NCBI GenBank assembly: GCA_040222995.1
Contig: JAVKBW010000019.1
Span: 1-64,000, forward strand
DNA length: 64,000 nucleotides
Direction: 5' to 3'
Source: JAVKBW01 sp040222995
GTDB taxonomy: Bacteria; Pseudomonadota; Alphaproteobacteria; UBA8366; Aestuariispiraceae
The notes under the pieces are model-generated. The model was given only the letters and a program-made list of their open reading frames with translations. It made no database searches and had not been told where the DNA came from. This document shows, piece by piece, positions 24,695 to 32,735 of the stretch (position 1 is the first letter of the stretch; each line of letters begins with the position of its first letter). The position numbers and the translations under genes are program-made.

Positions 24695-25886
24695 GGCGAA
24701 AATCGCAAATTGGCTGGATCCGGCACGCGAGGAACGCGCGATATCCAGCCGCGACCCGTCGCTTGCGCCGTTGATGGGCGGCTACGCAGGATTTCACGGG
24801 CAGCTCGTGACGCATCATACCGCGCAGCAGCTTTCCACCGTCCTGGCCTGCGTCCAGACGATATCGAGCGCCGTCGCGAGCCTTCCGGCGTTCGTCTATC
24901 GCCGCGACGGAAGCGGCCGCGTTGCGGTCACGGATCATCCCGTCGCAGAAATGATCACCAGCGGACCGAACGTTCACCAAACCTGGCCGGACTTTGCGGA
25001 ATGGCTTGTCGCCTCGACCCTCCTGCGCGGCAACGGCCTTGTCGAAGTCGTCGCGGATCGTCGAGGCCGGGTAAGCGAACTCCGATCGGTCCCCTGGGAT
25101 TGGACGGCCGTCAACTTGCTCCCGAACGACCGGCTGACGTATGACGTGTCGCAATACACGTCAATCTACGGCGGGACCGGCCGGACGCGCCGCCTTCTGC
25201 AATCCGAAGTCCTGCACCTTCGCGACCGGACGGATGACGGCCTGATCGGCCGGAGCCGATTGCAGCGCGCCGGCATGGTGTTTTCGGCGGCCCTGTCCAC
25301 CCAGGAATTCGCCGGCCAGATGTATGCCAACGGCATCAACCCCAGCGGCGTTTTGGAACTCGAAGGCAAGCTAGACCAAGAAGGGCGGCAGGCCCTTGCC
25401 AGGAACTTCCGGGACGCAATGTCCGGCGCGGATAAGGCCGGCAAGGCCCTCATCCTTGATCAAGGGCTCAAGTGGAAGCAAATGAGCATCAATCCCGAAG
25501 ATGCGGAATTACTGGCGGCGCGGCGGTTCACGACCGAAGAACTCGCCAGAATCTTCCAAGTCCCGCCGCCGCTGGTCGGAATCTGGGATCATTCCAGCTT
25601 TACGAATTCCGAGACGGCCGGCCGCTGGTTTGCGCAACACACGTTGCAACCTTGGATACGCAAGATCGAAACAGCGTTTCACCGATCCGTCTTCACGGAA
25701 GACGAGCGCGGCACCTACGAAATCGAAATAGACCTGTCAGGCTTCATGCGCGGCGACTATGCGGCGCGGTGGCAGGCGCACAAGATCGCCATCGAGGCCG
25801 GAATCCTGACAACGGATGAAGTCCGGGAGATAGAGGGTTGGAGCCCGGCGCAGCAGCAGCTCGATAGCGGTGGCGAGGATGGCTGA
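24684..25886 (+). CDS. HK97-family portal protein
   Basis: The 400-residue protein is a Phage_portal family member. It has an N-terminal QLSTVLACVQTISSAVASLP, FAEWLVASTLLRGNG, EVLHLRDRTDDGLIGRSRL and the conserved LARIFQVPPPLVGIWDHSSF with a FAQHTLQPWIRKIE stretch. The dodecameric portal forms the DNA channel and motor docking site in the capsid. Length is within the usual range. It overlaps the protease by 11 bases and the AlpA-like gene by 8. No connector or head-completion gene follows, so tail joining would depend on another phage. Confidence 0.93.
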   Translation: MGIKAKIANWLDPAREERAISSRDPSLAPLMGGYAGFHGQLVTHHTAQQLSTVLACVQTISSAVASLPAFVYRRDGSGRVAVTDHPVAEMITSGPNVHQTWPDFAEWLVASTLLRGNGLVEVVADRRGRVSELRSVPWDWTAVNLLPNDRLTYDVSQYTSIYGGTGRTRRLLQSEVLHLRDRTDDGLIGRSRLQRAGMVFSAALSTQEFAGQMYANGINPSGVLELEGKLDQEGRQALARNFRDAMSGADKAGKALILDQGLKWKQMSINPEDAELLAARRFTTEELARIFQVPPPLVGIWDHSSFTNSETAGRWFAQHTLQPWIRKIETAFHRSVFTEDERGTYEIEIDLSGFMRGDYAARWQAHKIAIEAGILTTDEVREIEGWSPAQQQLDSGGEDG

Positions 25887-26109
25887 AACGGATCAGAAAC
25901 TTCCCGATTGGCCGCGCCTTATGCCTGAACAGTTTGCGGCCGCCTATCTCGGTGTTTCCGTCTCGACCCTCCGAAACCGGGTGCGCAGCGGCGCGATGCC
26001 GAAGCCCGTACGCGTCACCAGGGGCCGCAACGTTTGGGATCGGCATCAATTGGATCAATTCGCGGATACACTATTCGAACAACGGGATGACTGGGCAGAC
26101 CTGAGATGA
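25879..26109 (+). CDS. AlpA/excisionase-like helix-turn-helix protein
   Basis: The 76-residue protein contains an excisionase/AlpA-type winged helix: EQFAAAYLGVSVSTLRNRVR, then SGAMPKPVRVTRGRNVWDRH and a terminal helix. Such proteins bend attachment DNA for excision or activate integrase and excision genes. ATG 25879 follows GGCGAGG. A GTG three codons upstream is possible. It overlaps the portal stop by 8 bases and the integrase start by 4, so excision control appears to be tied to expression of the head genes. Confidence 0.85.
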   Translation: MAETDQKLPDWPRLMPEQFAAAYLGVSVSTLRNRVRSGAMPKPVRVTRGRNVWDRHQLDQFADTLFEQRDDWADLR

Positions 26110-27152
26110 AAACCGGAACTTTTCCTCGCTATGTAAAGGCATATTGGCGTCGCGGCCGCGTGTATACTTACTATCGCCGCGCCGGGCTAAGCCAGCGTAT
26201 AGATGGCGAGCCCTTGTCGTCTGCCTGGTATGCACACTACGCCAGAATTCACGAAAGTTTCGAGTTTCTTCCGGTTGACCGAACCGGCCCGGCTTGGGGA
26301 ACGATCGACTGGTTAGCAGCGACGTACCTTTCCAGTCCCGAATTCACGAAGAAGGCCGCCGCAACTCAACGCGGATACCGGATATACCTGGACGAACTCC
26401 GCTCCCTGTATGGCTCCCGAGATTTCCGCTCAATGCCGACGAGCGCCGTCGTCAAAATCCGCGACAAGTACGCCGCGAAGAACCCGCGTAAAGCCGACCA
26501 CATGCTGACCATGCTGCGAAACCTGGCGAAAACCGCCCGCCTTCATGACGTGCGGGCCGATGACCCGACCGAGGCGGTCTCGTACATCTACCGATCTGCT
26601 GGCAATTGGCGCGCCTGGGAGCCGGAGGAACTGCTTCGGTTTGAATCGCTTGTCACTCGACGCTCAATCCGCCTTGCGTACTTTCTGGCGCTATACTCTG
26701 GCCAGCGACAAGGCGATATTCTTTCTATGAGTTGGCATGACATAAAGGATGGCGGGATCAATGTTGCACAGGAGAAGACCAAGGCCCGGTTGTGGATTCC
26801 AGTACATCCGACGCTGGCGGAGGTCCTCGAAGCCGCCAAGTCCGACCGCAAGGGCACCATCATCGCGTCAAAGGAAAATGGTCAACGCTATAGCGCCGAC
26901 GGATTCAGAACGATCTGGACTCGCGAAATGGCACAAGCCGGCTTGCACAAATTGACGTTTCATGGTCTGCGGAAAAACGCAGCGTCCGCCCTGGCGGAAG
27001 CTGGCTGTACCGACCGGGAAATCCAGGCGATCACTGGACATAAGACAACCGCGATGGTTGGGCTGTATACGCGGGACGCACGCCAGAAACACCTGGCGAA
27101 AGCAGCTATGGATAAATGGTCGAAATCGAAGAATCCGCCGGAAAGTGTCTAA
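26106..27152 (+). CDS. int: Tyrosine site-specific integrase
   Basis: The 348-residue integrase has an N-terminal arm-binding region (KAYWRRGRVYTYYRRAG), a SAM-like core-binding domain (residues ~70-150) and a catalytic domain. The active residues are visible: Arg in LYSGQRQGDILSM, His-x-x-Arg in FHGLRKNAASAL, His in GHKT and the nucleophile Tyr in VGLYTRDA. It starts inside the AlpA-like stop (ATGA) and ends 59 bases before the tRNA-Met gene used as target. It integrates and excises the element between the two 46-bp repeats. Confidence 0.95.
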   Translation: MKTGTFPRYVKAYWRRGRVYTYYRRAGLSQRIDGEPLSSAWYAHYARIHESFEFLPVDRTGPAWGTIDWLAATYLSSPEFTKKAAATQRGYRIYLDELRSLYGSRDFRSMPTSAVVKIRDKYAAKNPRKADHMLTMLRNLAKTARLHDVRADDPTEAVSYIYRSAGNWRAWEPEELLRFESLVTRRSIRLAYFLALYSGQRQGDILSMSWHDIKDGGINVAQEKTKARLWIPVHPTLAEVLEAAKSDRKGTIIASKENGQRYSADGFRTIWTREMAQAGLHKLTFHGLRKNAASALAEAGCTDREIQAITGHKTTAMVGLYTRDARQKHLAKAAMDKWSKSKNPPESV

Positions 27153-27179
27153 CGGCGAATTTTGAAAGTGTCTAACAGA
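27141..27179. repeat. Right-end GTCTAAC repeats (candidate integrase arm sites)
   Basis: GAAAGTGTCTAAC occurs twice, at 27141-27153 and 27164-27176. The first is extended as GTCTAACGG (27147-27155) and overlaps the integrase stop. The second is extended as TGTCTAACAGA (27169-27179). Each extended form has a counterpart at the left end of the element, as expected for arm-type integrase sites. Confidence 0.65.
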
Positions 27180-27211
27180 AAGACAGGAGTCGCGTAACCT
27201 ATTGAAATAGT

Positions 27212-27287
27212 TGGTGGCGGATCAGGGATTTGAACCCCGGACACATGGATTATGATTCCACTGCTCTAACCACTGAGCTAATCCGCC
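27212..27287 (-). tRNA. tRNA-Met (CAT anticodon)
   Basis: The reverse strand folds into a complete 76-base cloverleaf. The acceptor GGCGGAT pairs with ATCCGCC, the D-arm is AGCTCAGTGGTTAGAGC, and the anticodon stem GTGGA/TCCAT encloses ATCATAA with anticodon CAT (plus-strand 27252-27254). The T-loop is TTCAAAT, and CCA is encoded. An elongator methionine tRNA is most likely; the CAT-reading isoleucine tRNA is the alternative. Positions 27212-27257 are the att core (attR) of the satellite, which recreates the intact gene on insertion. Confidence 0.93.
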
Positions 27288-27382
27288 ACAGCCCGGAACG
27301 GGCAACGCCGAACGGCGCGGCGTCTAGGTAATAGCCAGCAGGCGGTGTGTCAATATTGCTGAGCGCCCGGAAAGCCGATTGT

Positions 27383-28537
27383 TCACGCGGCTTTTGCGGT
27401 TTCGCTGCCGGAAAGAATCCAGCCGCCGCCCAGAACCGTGTCGCCGTCGTAGAAAACGCAGGCCTGGCCCGGCGAAACGCCGTATTGCGGCGCGCCGAAA
27501 TGCACATCGACATCGCCCAGCGGGTTGGCGTGAACCATGGCCGATACCGCCGGCATCGTGTTGCGGATCTTCACCTGCACCGGCACCGGCCGCGCGCCCA
27601 GCTTGTCGGCGGCAAGCCAGTTGACCTCGCCCAGCCGGATCGAGCGGACAGCCAGCGCATCGCGCGGGCCGACGATCACCCGGTTCAGATCCGGGTCCAG
27701 GCGGATAACATAGAGCGGATCCGTATCGTCCTTGCGCCCACCGATGCCCAGCCCCTTGCGCTGGCCGATGGTGAAGCCGGCAATGCCGTCATGCCGGCCC
27801 AGCACGCTGCCGTCCAGATGCACGATGTCGCCGGGCTTCTGGGCTTCGGGGCGGATTTTCTTCACCACCGCAGCATAGTCGCCGTTCGGCACGAAGCAGA
27901 TATCCTGGCTGTCGGGCTTGGCGGCGACAGGCAGGTTGAACCGTTCCGCATGGGCGCGGGTCTCATCCTTGGTCAGTCCGCCGAGCGGAAAGCGCAGAAA
28001 GTCGATCTGCTGCTGCGTTGTTGCGAACAGAAAATAGCTCTGGTCCTTCGACGGGTCGACTGCGGGCGCAAGCCGCGCCGCGCCATCGACGACCGCACGC
28101 TGGATATAGTGGCCCGTCGCCAGCGCTTCCGCGCCGAGGTCCTTCGCCGTGGCCAGCAGGTCGCGGAACTTGACCGTCTGGTTGCAGCGGATGCAGGGAA
28201 CCGGGGTTTCACCGCGCAGATACGAGGCGACGAAATCGTTCACCACGCTGTCGCGGAACCGGCTTTCATAATCCAGCACATAATGCGGAATGCCGATGGC
28301 CTCGGCCACGTTCCGGGCGTCGTGAATGTCCTGGCCGGCGCAGCAGGCGCCCTTGCGGGAAACCGCGGCGCCATGATCGTAAAGCTGCAGCGTGATGCCG
28401 ACCGTGTCGTAGCCGGCTTCCTTCAGAAGCGCGGCGGTGACCGACGAATCCACACCGCCCGACATCGCAACCACAATACGGGTTTCGGCGGGGTCCTTGT
28501 CGATCCCGATCAGCTTTTGAATATCAAGGGCGCTCAT
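27383..28537 (-). CDS. mnmA: tRNA-specific 2-thiouridylase MnmA
   Basis: The 384-residue enzyme makes 2-thiouridine at U34 of Lys, Glu and Gln tRNAs. The ATP-binding loop MSGGVDSSVTAALL lies near residues 24-37. The catalytic cysteines are in KGACCAGQD and in the VPCIRCNQTVKF region, and a late DSQDICFVPNG segment is conserved. ATG 28537 gives the standard N-terminus; the longer frame is not supported. It is the first chromosomal gene beyond the tRNA target. It may receive sulfur through TusA-like relay in this organism, though tusA lies 35 kb away. Confidence 0.96.
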   Translation of the reverse strand: MSALDIQKLIGIDKDPAETRIVVAMSGGVDSSVTAALLKEAGYDTVGITLQLYDHGAAVSRKGACCAGQDIHDARNVAEAIGIPHYVLDYESRFRDSVVNDFVASYLRGETPVPCIRCNQTVKFRDLLATAKDLGAEALATGHYIQRAVVDGAARLAPAVDPSKDQSYFLFATTQQQIDFLRFPLGGLTKDETRAHAERFNLPVAAKPDSQDICFVPNGDYAAVVKKIRPEAQKPGDIVHLDGSVLGRHDGIAGFTIGQRKGLGIGGRKDDTDPLYVIRLDPDLNRVIVGPRDALAVRSIRLGEVNWLAADKLGARPVPVQVKIRNTMPAVSAMVHANPLGDVDVHFGAPQYGVSPGQACVFYDGDTVLGGGWILSGSETAKAA

Positions 28538-28569
28538 GGCGCGGAATATAGGCGCGACGGGCGCTTCGT

Positions 28570-29301
28570 TCAATCGCCTGTGCGGGCGAGGGCCTTTGCG
28601 GTCAGGCCGGACAGGGATAGGCGCTGTTTGCCGGCCTCGTCGAAATTGTCCGGCGACAGCCAGATTTCGAACGCCTCGCGCAGGGCGGGCCATTCACTGT
28701 CGACGATCGAGAACCATGCCGTATCCCGGTTGCGCCCCTTGTAGATGGTCGCCTGTCTGAATATGCCCTCGAAGGTGAAACCCAGCCGTTTCGCTGCGCC
28801 CATCGACCCGGCATTCAGGGAATCGCATTTCCATTCGTAGCGGCGATAGCCGAGGGTTTCGAAGACCTGTTTCATCATCAGATACATCGTCTCGGTGGCG
28901 GCGGCGGATTTCTGCAGACGCGGCGCGTAGTTGATATGGCCGACCTCGATGCAGCCGACCGGCGGGGCGATGCGCAAATAGCTGGCGACGCCGCCAATGG
29001 CCCCGCTCGCGGTATCGACGATGGTGAAAAATTGCGGGTCATCGGACAGACAGGTCTTTCCCATCCAGTCCCGCAAAGCCTCGACGGTTTCAAACGGTCC
29101 GTAAGGCAGGTAGGTCCATATCCGGTCCTCCCGGTCTTCCCGGAACGCTGCGAACAGACCGTCGGCGTGCTTTTCGATATCGACGGGTTCGAGCCGGCAA
29201 TACCTACCTTCAAGAACCGTTCGCGGCGGCCGGTCGCACGCCTTCCAGTCGGGCAGGGGCGCGCCGATGGGTTGGTTGAGACTGTTGACGTGGTTTGCCA
29301 C
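28570..29301 (-). CDS. GNAT N-acetyltransferase (RimJ/RimL type)
   Basis: The 243-residue protein has the RimJ/RimL-like GNAT fold: LEGRYCRLEPVDIEKHADGL, GGVASYLRIAPPVGCIEVGH, then the acetyl-CoA region LQKSAAATETMYLMMKQVFE and GSMGAAKRLGFTFEGIFRQA. This subgroup acetylates N-terminal amino groups of proteins or small amines; the substrate cannot be told here. It is immediately upstream of mnmA on the same strand with a 32-base gap. Confidence 0.9.
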   Translation of the reverse strand: MANHVNSLNQPIGAPLPDWKACDRPPRTVLEGRYCRLEPVDIEKHADGLFAAFREDREDRIWTYLPYGPFETVEALRDWMGKTCLSDDPQFFTIVDTASGAIGGVASYLRIAPPVGCIEVGHINYAPRLQKSAAATETMYLMMKQVFETLGYRRYEWKCDSLNAGSMGAAKRLGFTFEGIFRQATIYKGRNRDTAWFSIVDSEWPALREAFEIWLSPDNFDEAGKQRLSLSGLTAKALARTGD

Positions 29302-29418
29302 CGGGGTTGCCTTGCCGATTGTTGATCAGGTGCGTTTGATCTGTCGAGTGAACCACAGCTTTGGACCGCTATAAACGGCCAATATTCAAGGCGACTGACA
29401 GGCCAAAGGCCGTAAGCG

Positions 29419-30795
29419 TCAATGCTTCGGGCAGACTCCCGGACCATCGGCCAGAACGCCGATATCGCGCAACAGGGGTTCGTATTCCCTTACGAAACCG
29501 CAGATCGCCTGAGTAAGCTGGTCGAGTTCCCGGTGCGCCATCGGTAGCGACAGGGCGATCATGCCGCGCGGCGCGATATACTGGCTTCGCTGCAGCATTT
29601 CCAGGTGAAACAGGCGTTTCAGATCGGGCATGCCATCGCCGATATCAGCCGGCTTTTTGATCGGGTTACGCGTGAAGTGAAGCGACATGATCGATCCCAT
29701 GCCGGTCACCTGCGCCTTCAGCCCTGCGCCTTTCATCATCGCGTTCAGTCGACGCCGCAAATCATCGCCGCTGGCGTTCAGGTAGTGATTGGCTTTGGGG
29801 CAGAAAACTTCCGAAAGCCCGGCATGGCCTGCCGCCATGGTCAGAACGTTGTTGTTGAACGTGCCGGCATGGAAAAAGGCGCCGGCTTTCGACGGGTCGA
29901 ACCGGTCCATGATATCCGCCCGGCCGCCAAAGGCGCCGACGGTCATACCGCCACCGATATATTTCCCCAGAGTTGTCATATCGGGCATCACGCCGGTCTT
30001 CGCCTGCAAGCCGCCGGGCGAAAGGCGCGACGTGATGACTTCATCGAATATCAGCAGCGCGCCGCAACCCGTCGCCATCTGCCGCAGGCCTTCCAGGAAG
30101 GATTGATCGGCCGGGATGCAACCGCCGCCGCCGATCATCGGTTCCAGAATAATCGCGGCGAGGTCCTTACCGTGCCGGTCGACCAGTGTTTGCACGGACT
30201 CCAGATCGTTGTAGTCAGCGCAGTGAATCTTGTGCGGGACGTTGAGGTCGCCATGCGCGCCGTCGAGCATCAGGAAGCCGCCGTGATAGCCGCCCTTGAA
30301 GCCGATAAAGGTATCGCGCCCGGTGACGGCGCGCGCCACCGACATCGCCATAATATTGGCTTCGCTGCCTGAATTGCAGAAGCGGATCCGTTCGATTGCC
30401 GGAAACCGCTCGACGATGATGTCCGCCAGTTGCGCTTCATATTTGTTCGGGCCGCCCAGAACGGTGCCGTCGGCAAGAACATCCTTGATACGCTGTGCGA
30501 TAACCTTGTTTGAATGGCCGTACAGGCCGGCCGAATATTCACCCAGAAAATCCGTGTAGCGGTGGCCGTCCAGATCTTCGACGAAACAGCCTTCGCCGCG
30601 GGTAATTGTCAGTGGCGCGGGGTCGAAGTGCAGGATCGACCGGGTGTTGCCGCCGGGCAGGGAGCCTTTCGCCTGCTCGTGGCGCTCCATGCTTTTCGGG
30701 TTTTCTGCGATGAAACGGTCTACGGCGTCCTGAAGCGCACCGGTCAGGTCTAGATTTCTACGGGTCGGTTCGGTAAGCGCCGTTTGATCGTCCAT
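29419..30795 (-). CDS. Class III pyridoxal-phosphate aminotransferase
   Basis: The 458-residue protein is a class III aminotransferase resembling glutamate-1-semialdehyde mutases. It shows NSGSEANIMAMSVARAVTGR, GFKGGYHGG, LIFDEVITSRLSPGG and the PLP-binding lysine in TLGKYIGGGMTVGAFGG. The long N-terminal part (SLPGGNTRSIL) and C-terminus suit the aspartate-aminotransferase-family members linked to amino-acid or amine catabolism rather than HemL. It stands as a single gene on the minus strand. The substrate is unknown. Confidence 0.9.
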   Translation of the reverse strand: MDDQTALTEPTRRNLDLTGALQDAVDRFIAENPKSMERHEQAKGSLPGGNTRSILHFDPAPLTITRGEGCFVEDLDGHRYTDFLGEYSAGLYGHSNKVIAQRIKDVLADGTVLGGPNKYEAQLADIIVERFPAIERIRFCNSGSEANIMAMSVARAVTGRDTFIGFKGGYHGGFLMLDGAHGDLNVPHKIHCADYNDLESVQTLVDRHGKDLAAIILEPMIGGGGCIPADQSFLEGLRQMATGCGALLIFDEVITSRLSPGGLQAKTGVMPDMTTLGKYIGGGMTVGAFGGRADIMDRFDPSKAGAFFHAGTFNNNVLTMAAGHAGLSEVFCPKANHYLNASGDDLRRRLNAMMKGAGLKAQVTGMGSIMSLHFTRNPIKKPADIGDGMPDLKRLFHLEMLQRSQYIAPRGMIALSLPMAHRELDQLTQAICGFVREYEPLLRDIGVLADGPGVCPKH

Positions 30796-30828
30796 AAGAC
30801 AATAATATCAGGATCATTCCGTTGCGGA

Positions 30829-31995
30829 TCAACCCTCATTCTCCTGCCGGAAAGGGGTGTAGTCATCAAGATGGTCGATGATGCGGGTTACTTCGCGCCG
30901 TTCATGGTCAAGGAATTCCGCAACCGCATCCCGGAATGATTCATTCGGAATATAATGCGCCGAAAACGTTCGCACCGGTCGGTATCCCCGCTGCACCTTG
31001 TGCTCGCCCTGGGTGCCGGCCTCGACCCGTTGCAGGCCGCGTTCGATCGCGAAATCAATGGCTTGGTAGTAACAAGCTTCGAAATGCAGAAACTTGTACT
31101 CGCCGTCCGAGCCCCAGTTCCGCCCGAACAGGGCGTCTGACCCGATGAGATTCAATGCGCCGGCGACAGGCGTTTCGCCGTCATAGGCCATCACCAGAAG
31201 GATGTCGTCGCGCATGGTTTCCTGCACGATTTCAAAGAATTCCGGCGTCAGATACGGGTGTCCCCATTTCCGGTCATAGGTGTCTTGATAAAAGACGTAG
31301 AATACCGCCCAGTGTTCCGGCGTCAGAGCATCGCCCGTCAGGCGTTCGATCCGGATGCCGCTTTCGGCCACCTTGCGGCGTTCCTTGCGGATCGATTTCC
31401 GCTTTCGGCTGGTCAATGTATCGAGAAAGTCGTCGAAATCGCGGTAACCCCGGTTTTCCCAATGGTATTGGTGACCGTTTCGGATAAGAAACCCGCGGTC
31501 CTCATAGATCGAAACTTCCGATGCAGGCGGAAAATTTACATGCGCGGATGAAACCTGAAGCCGGTCGGTAAGCTGCACCAGCCCCGATAACAGCGCGGAT
31601 TGCAATGCAACCGGATCGAGGCTTTCGCGGACCAGCAGGCGGGGGCCGGTAACCGGCGTGAACGGAACGGCCGACAGCAGTTTCGGGTAGTATCGCCCGC
31701 CCGCGCGCTCATAGGCGTTCGCCCAGCCGTAGTCGAAGATGTATTCGCCCTGACTGTGCCCTTTCAGGTAAAGCGGCATCGCGCCAAGCAGCAGGCCCTG
31801 GCTGTCGCGCAACAGCAGATGCTGCGGCAGCCAGCCTTCCTCCCGGCAGACTGAGGCGCTTTCTTCAAGCGCGGTCAGAAAGCGATGGGTCAGAAACGGG
31901 TTGTCGCCGCCGGCGCAGGCATCCCATTCGGCAGCGGGAATATCCGTCAGCCGCTGGCATGTTTCGACCTGTAGTTCTTCCCGCCCGTCAGGCAT
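30829..31995 (-). CDS. COG3146 (DUF482) FemAB-like acyltransferase
   Basis: The 388-residue protein matches the COG3146/DUF482 family of GNAT-superfold proteins: NPFLTHRFLTALEESASVC, YLKGHSQGEYIFDYGWANAY, GRYYPKLLSAVPFTPVTGPR, RKRKSIRKERRKV and EAGTQGEHKVQRGY. These resemble FemAB peptidyltransferases and occur widely in alphaproteobacteria, with no settled substrate. ATG 31995 follows GGAGGG at good spacing. A TTG seven codons upstream is weaker. Confidence 0.88.
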   Translation of the reverse strand: MPDGREELQVETCQRLTDIPAAEWDACAGGDNPFLTHRFLTALEESASVCREEGWLPQHLLLRDSQGLLLGAMPLYLKGHSQGEYIFDYGWANAYERAGGRYYPKLLSAVPFTPVTGPRLLVRESLDPVALQSALLSGLVQLTDRLQVSSAHVNFPPASEVSIYEDRGFLIRNGHQYHWENRGYRDFDDFLDTLTSRKRKSIRKERRKVAESGIRIERLTGDALTPEHWAVFYVFYQDTYDRKWGHPYLTPEFFEIVQETMRDDILLVMAYDGETPVAGALNLIGSDALFGRNWGSDGEYKFLHFEACYYQAIDFAIERGLQRVEAGTQGEHKVQRGYRPVRTFSAHYIPNESFRDAVAEFLDHERREVTRIIDHLDDYTPFRQENEG

Positions 31996-32067
31996 CCCGT
32001 GTCTCCCTCCAATCAAATGGAGGCGTTTCGGCGTGGATCAACCGGGTCGGTGTATGATGACGGAAAA

Positions 32068-32535
32068 TCAGGATATTTCGACAATAGCCTCGACTTCGAC
32101 GGCAACGCCCATCGGCAGATTAACCGAGCCGACGGCAAACCGGGCGTGTTGTCCGATGTCGTCGAACACTTCACCGATCAGGTTGCTCGCACCGTTGATG
32201 ACCTGTGGAATGTCGTTGAAATCGGGCGTGCAGTTGACGAATCCGCCGACCTTTACAAAACGGACAACACGGCTGAGATCGCCGCCACAGGCTTCCTTGA
32301 GTTGCGCAATGATGTTGACCGCGCAGACTCCGGCACAGGCCTGTGCGTCTTCCAGACTGATCTCGTCACCGACTTTCCCGACATATTTCAGTTCGCCGTT
32401 TACCATCGGAATCTGGCCGGAAATGAACACCAGATTGCCCGACTGAACGAAGGGCACATAGGCTGCGGCCGGTTTCGGCGGCGTCGGCAGTTCAATTCCA
32501 AGTTCTTCCAATTTGTCGTCGATCGTTTTGCTCAT
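32068..32535 (-). CDS. RidA family enamine/imine deaminase
   Basis: The 155-residue protein belongs to the YjgF/RidA group of longer members: VPFVQSGNLVFISGQIPMVN, then VCAVNIIAQLKEACGGDLSRV and GVAVEVEAIVEI. The active-site arginine of archetypal RidA is not obvious, as in several subfamilies, so the exact activity is open. ATG 32535 aligns with the family start. It probably removes reactive enamines from PLP enzymes, plausible beside the class III aminotransferase. Confidence 0.9.
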   Translation of the reverse strand: MSKTIDDKLEELGIELPTPPKPAAAYVPFVQSGNLVFISGQIPMVNGELKYVGKVGDEISLEDAQACAGVCAVNIIAQLKEACGGDLSRVVRFVKVGGFVNCTPDFNDIPQVINGASNLIGEVFDDIGQHARFAVGSVNLPMGVAVEVEAIVEIS

Positions 32536-32735
32536 ATTGAATATCCCTGTTTTCAAATGGCCGCGTGGCCCGTTACTTCATCGATGACTTGCGCGGTAGC
32601 CTATTACGGATGCGAAAGTCAATGTCGGGGATTTTGCACAGACGTTATTCCCGGTGCAGTTGGCATTGGTCGTTTTCTGAAATACGTTTCCTATATAAGT
32701 GTTTCGAAGACGGTTTTTCATCAAGGCGATAATGC

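Larger units (their letters stand above)
17582..27257 (+). mobile_element. tRNA-integrated head-only phage satellite (cf-PICI-like)
   Basis: The element is bounded by an identical 46-bp repeat, the right copy being the 3' part of an intact tRNA-Met gene. It carries a tyrosine integrase beside that tRNA. Every gene is on the plus strand: acidic protein, AAA ATPase, small protein, HNH, TerS, TerL, MerR-like regulator, capsid, protease, portal, AlpA-like, integrase. Connector, tail, lysis and holin genes are absent. Size and content match capsid-forming phage-inducible islands, which package themselves in their own heads and borrow tails. A deleted HK97-type prophage is the alternative, but intact frames and tight overlaps argue against decay. 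Confidence 0.8.

Noticed and set aside
23196..25154. 652-codon minus-strand open frame across capsid, protease and portal
   Set aside because: It is antisense to three clear HK97-type head genes. Its arginine-rich translation has no recognisable domain, so it is a shadow caused by high G+C codon bias.
27347..28744. 465-codon plus-strand frame opposite mnmA
   Set aside because: It mirrors the mnmA coding frame and lacks any protein signature.
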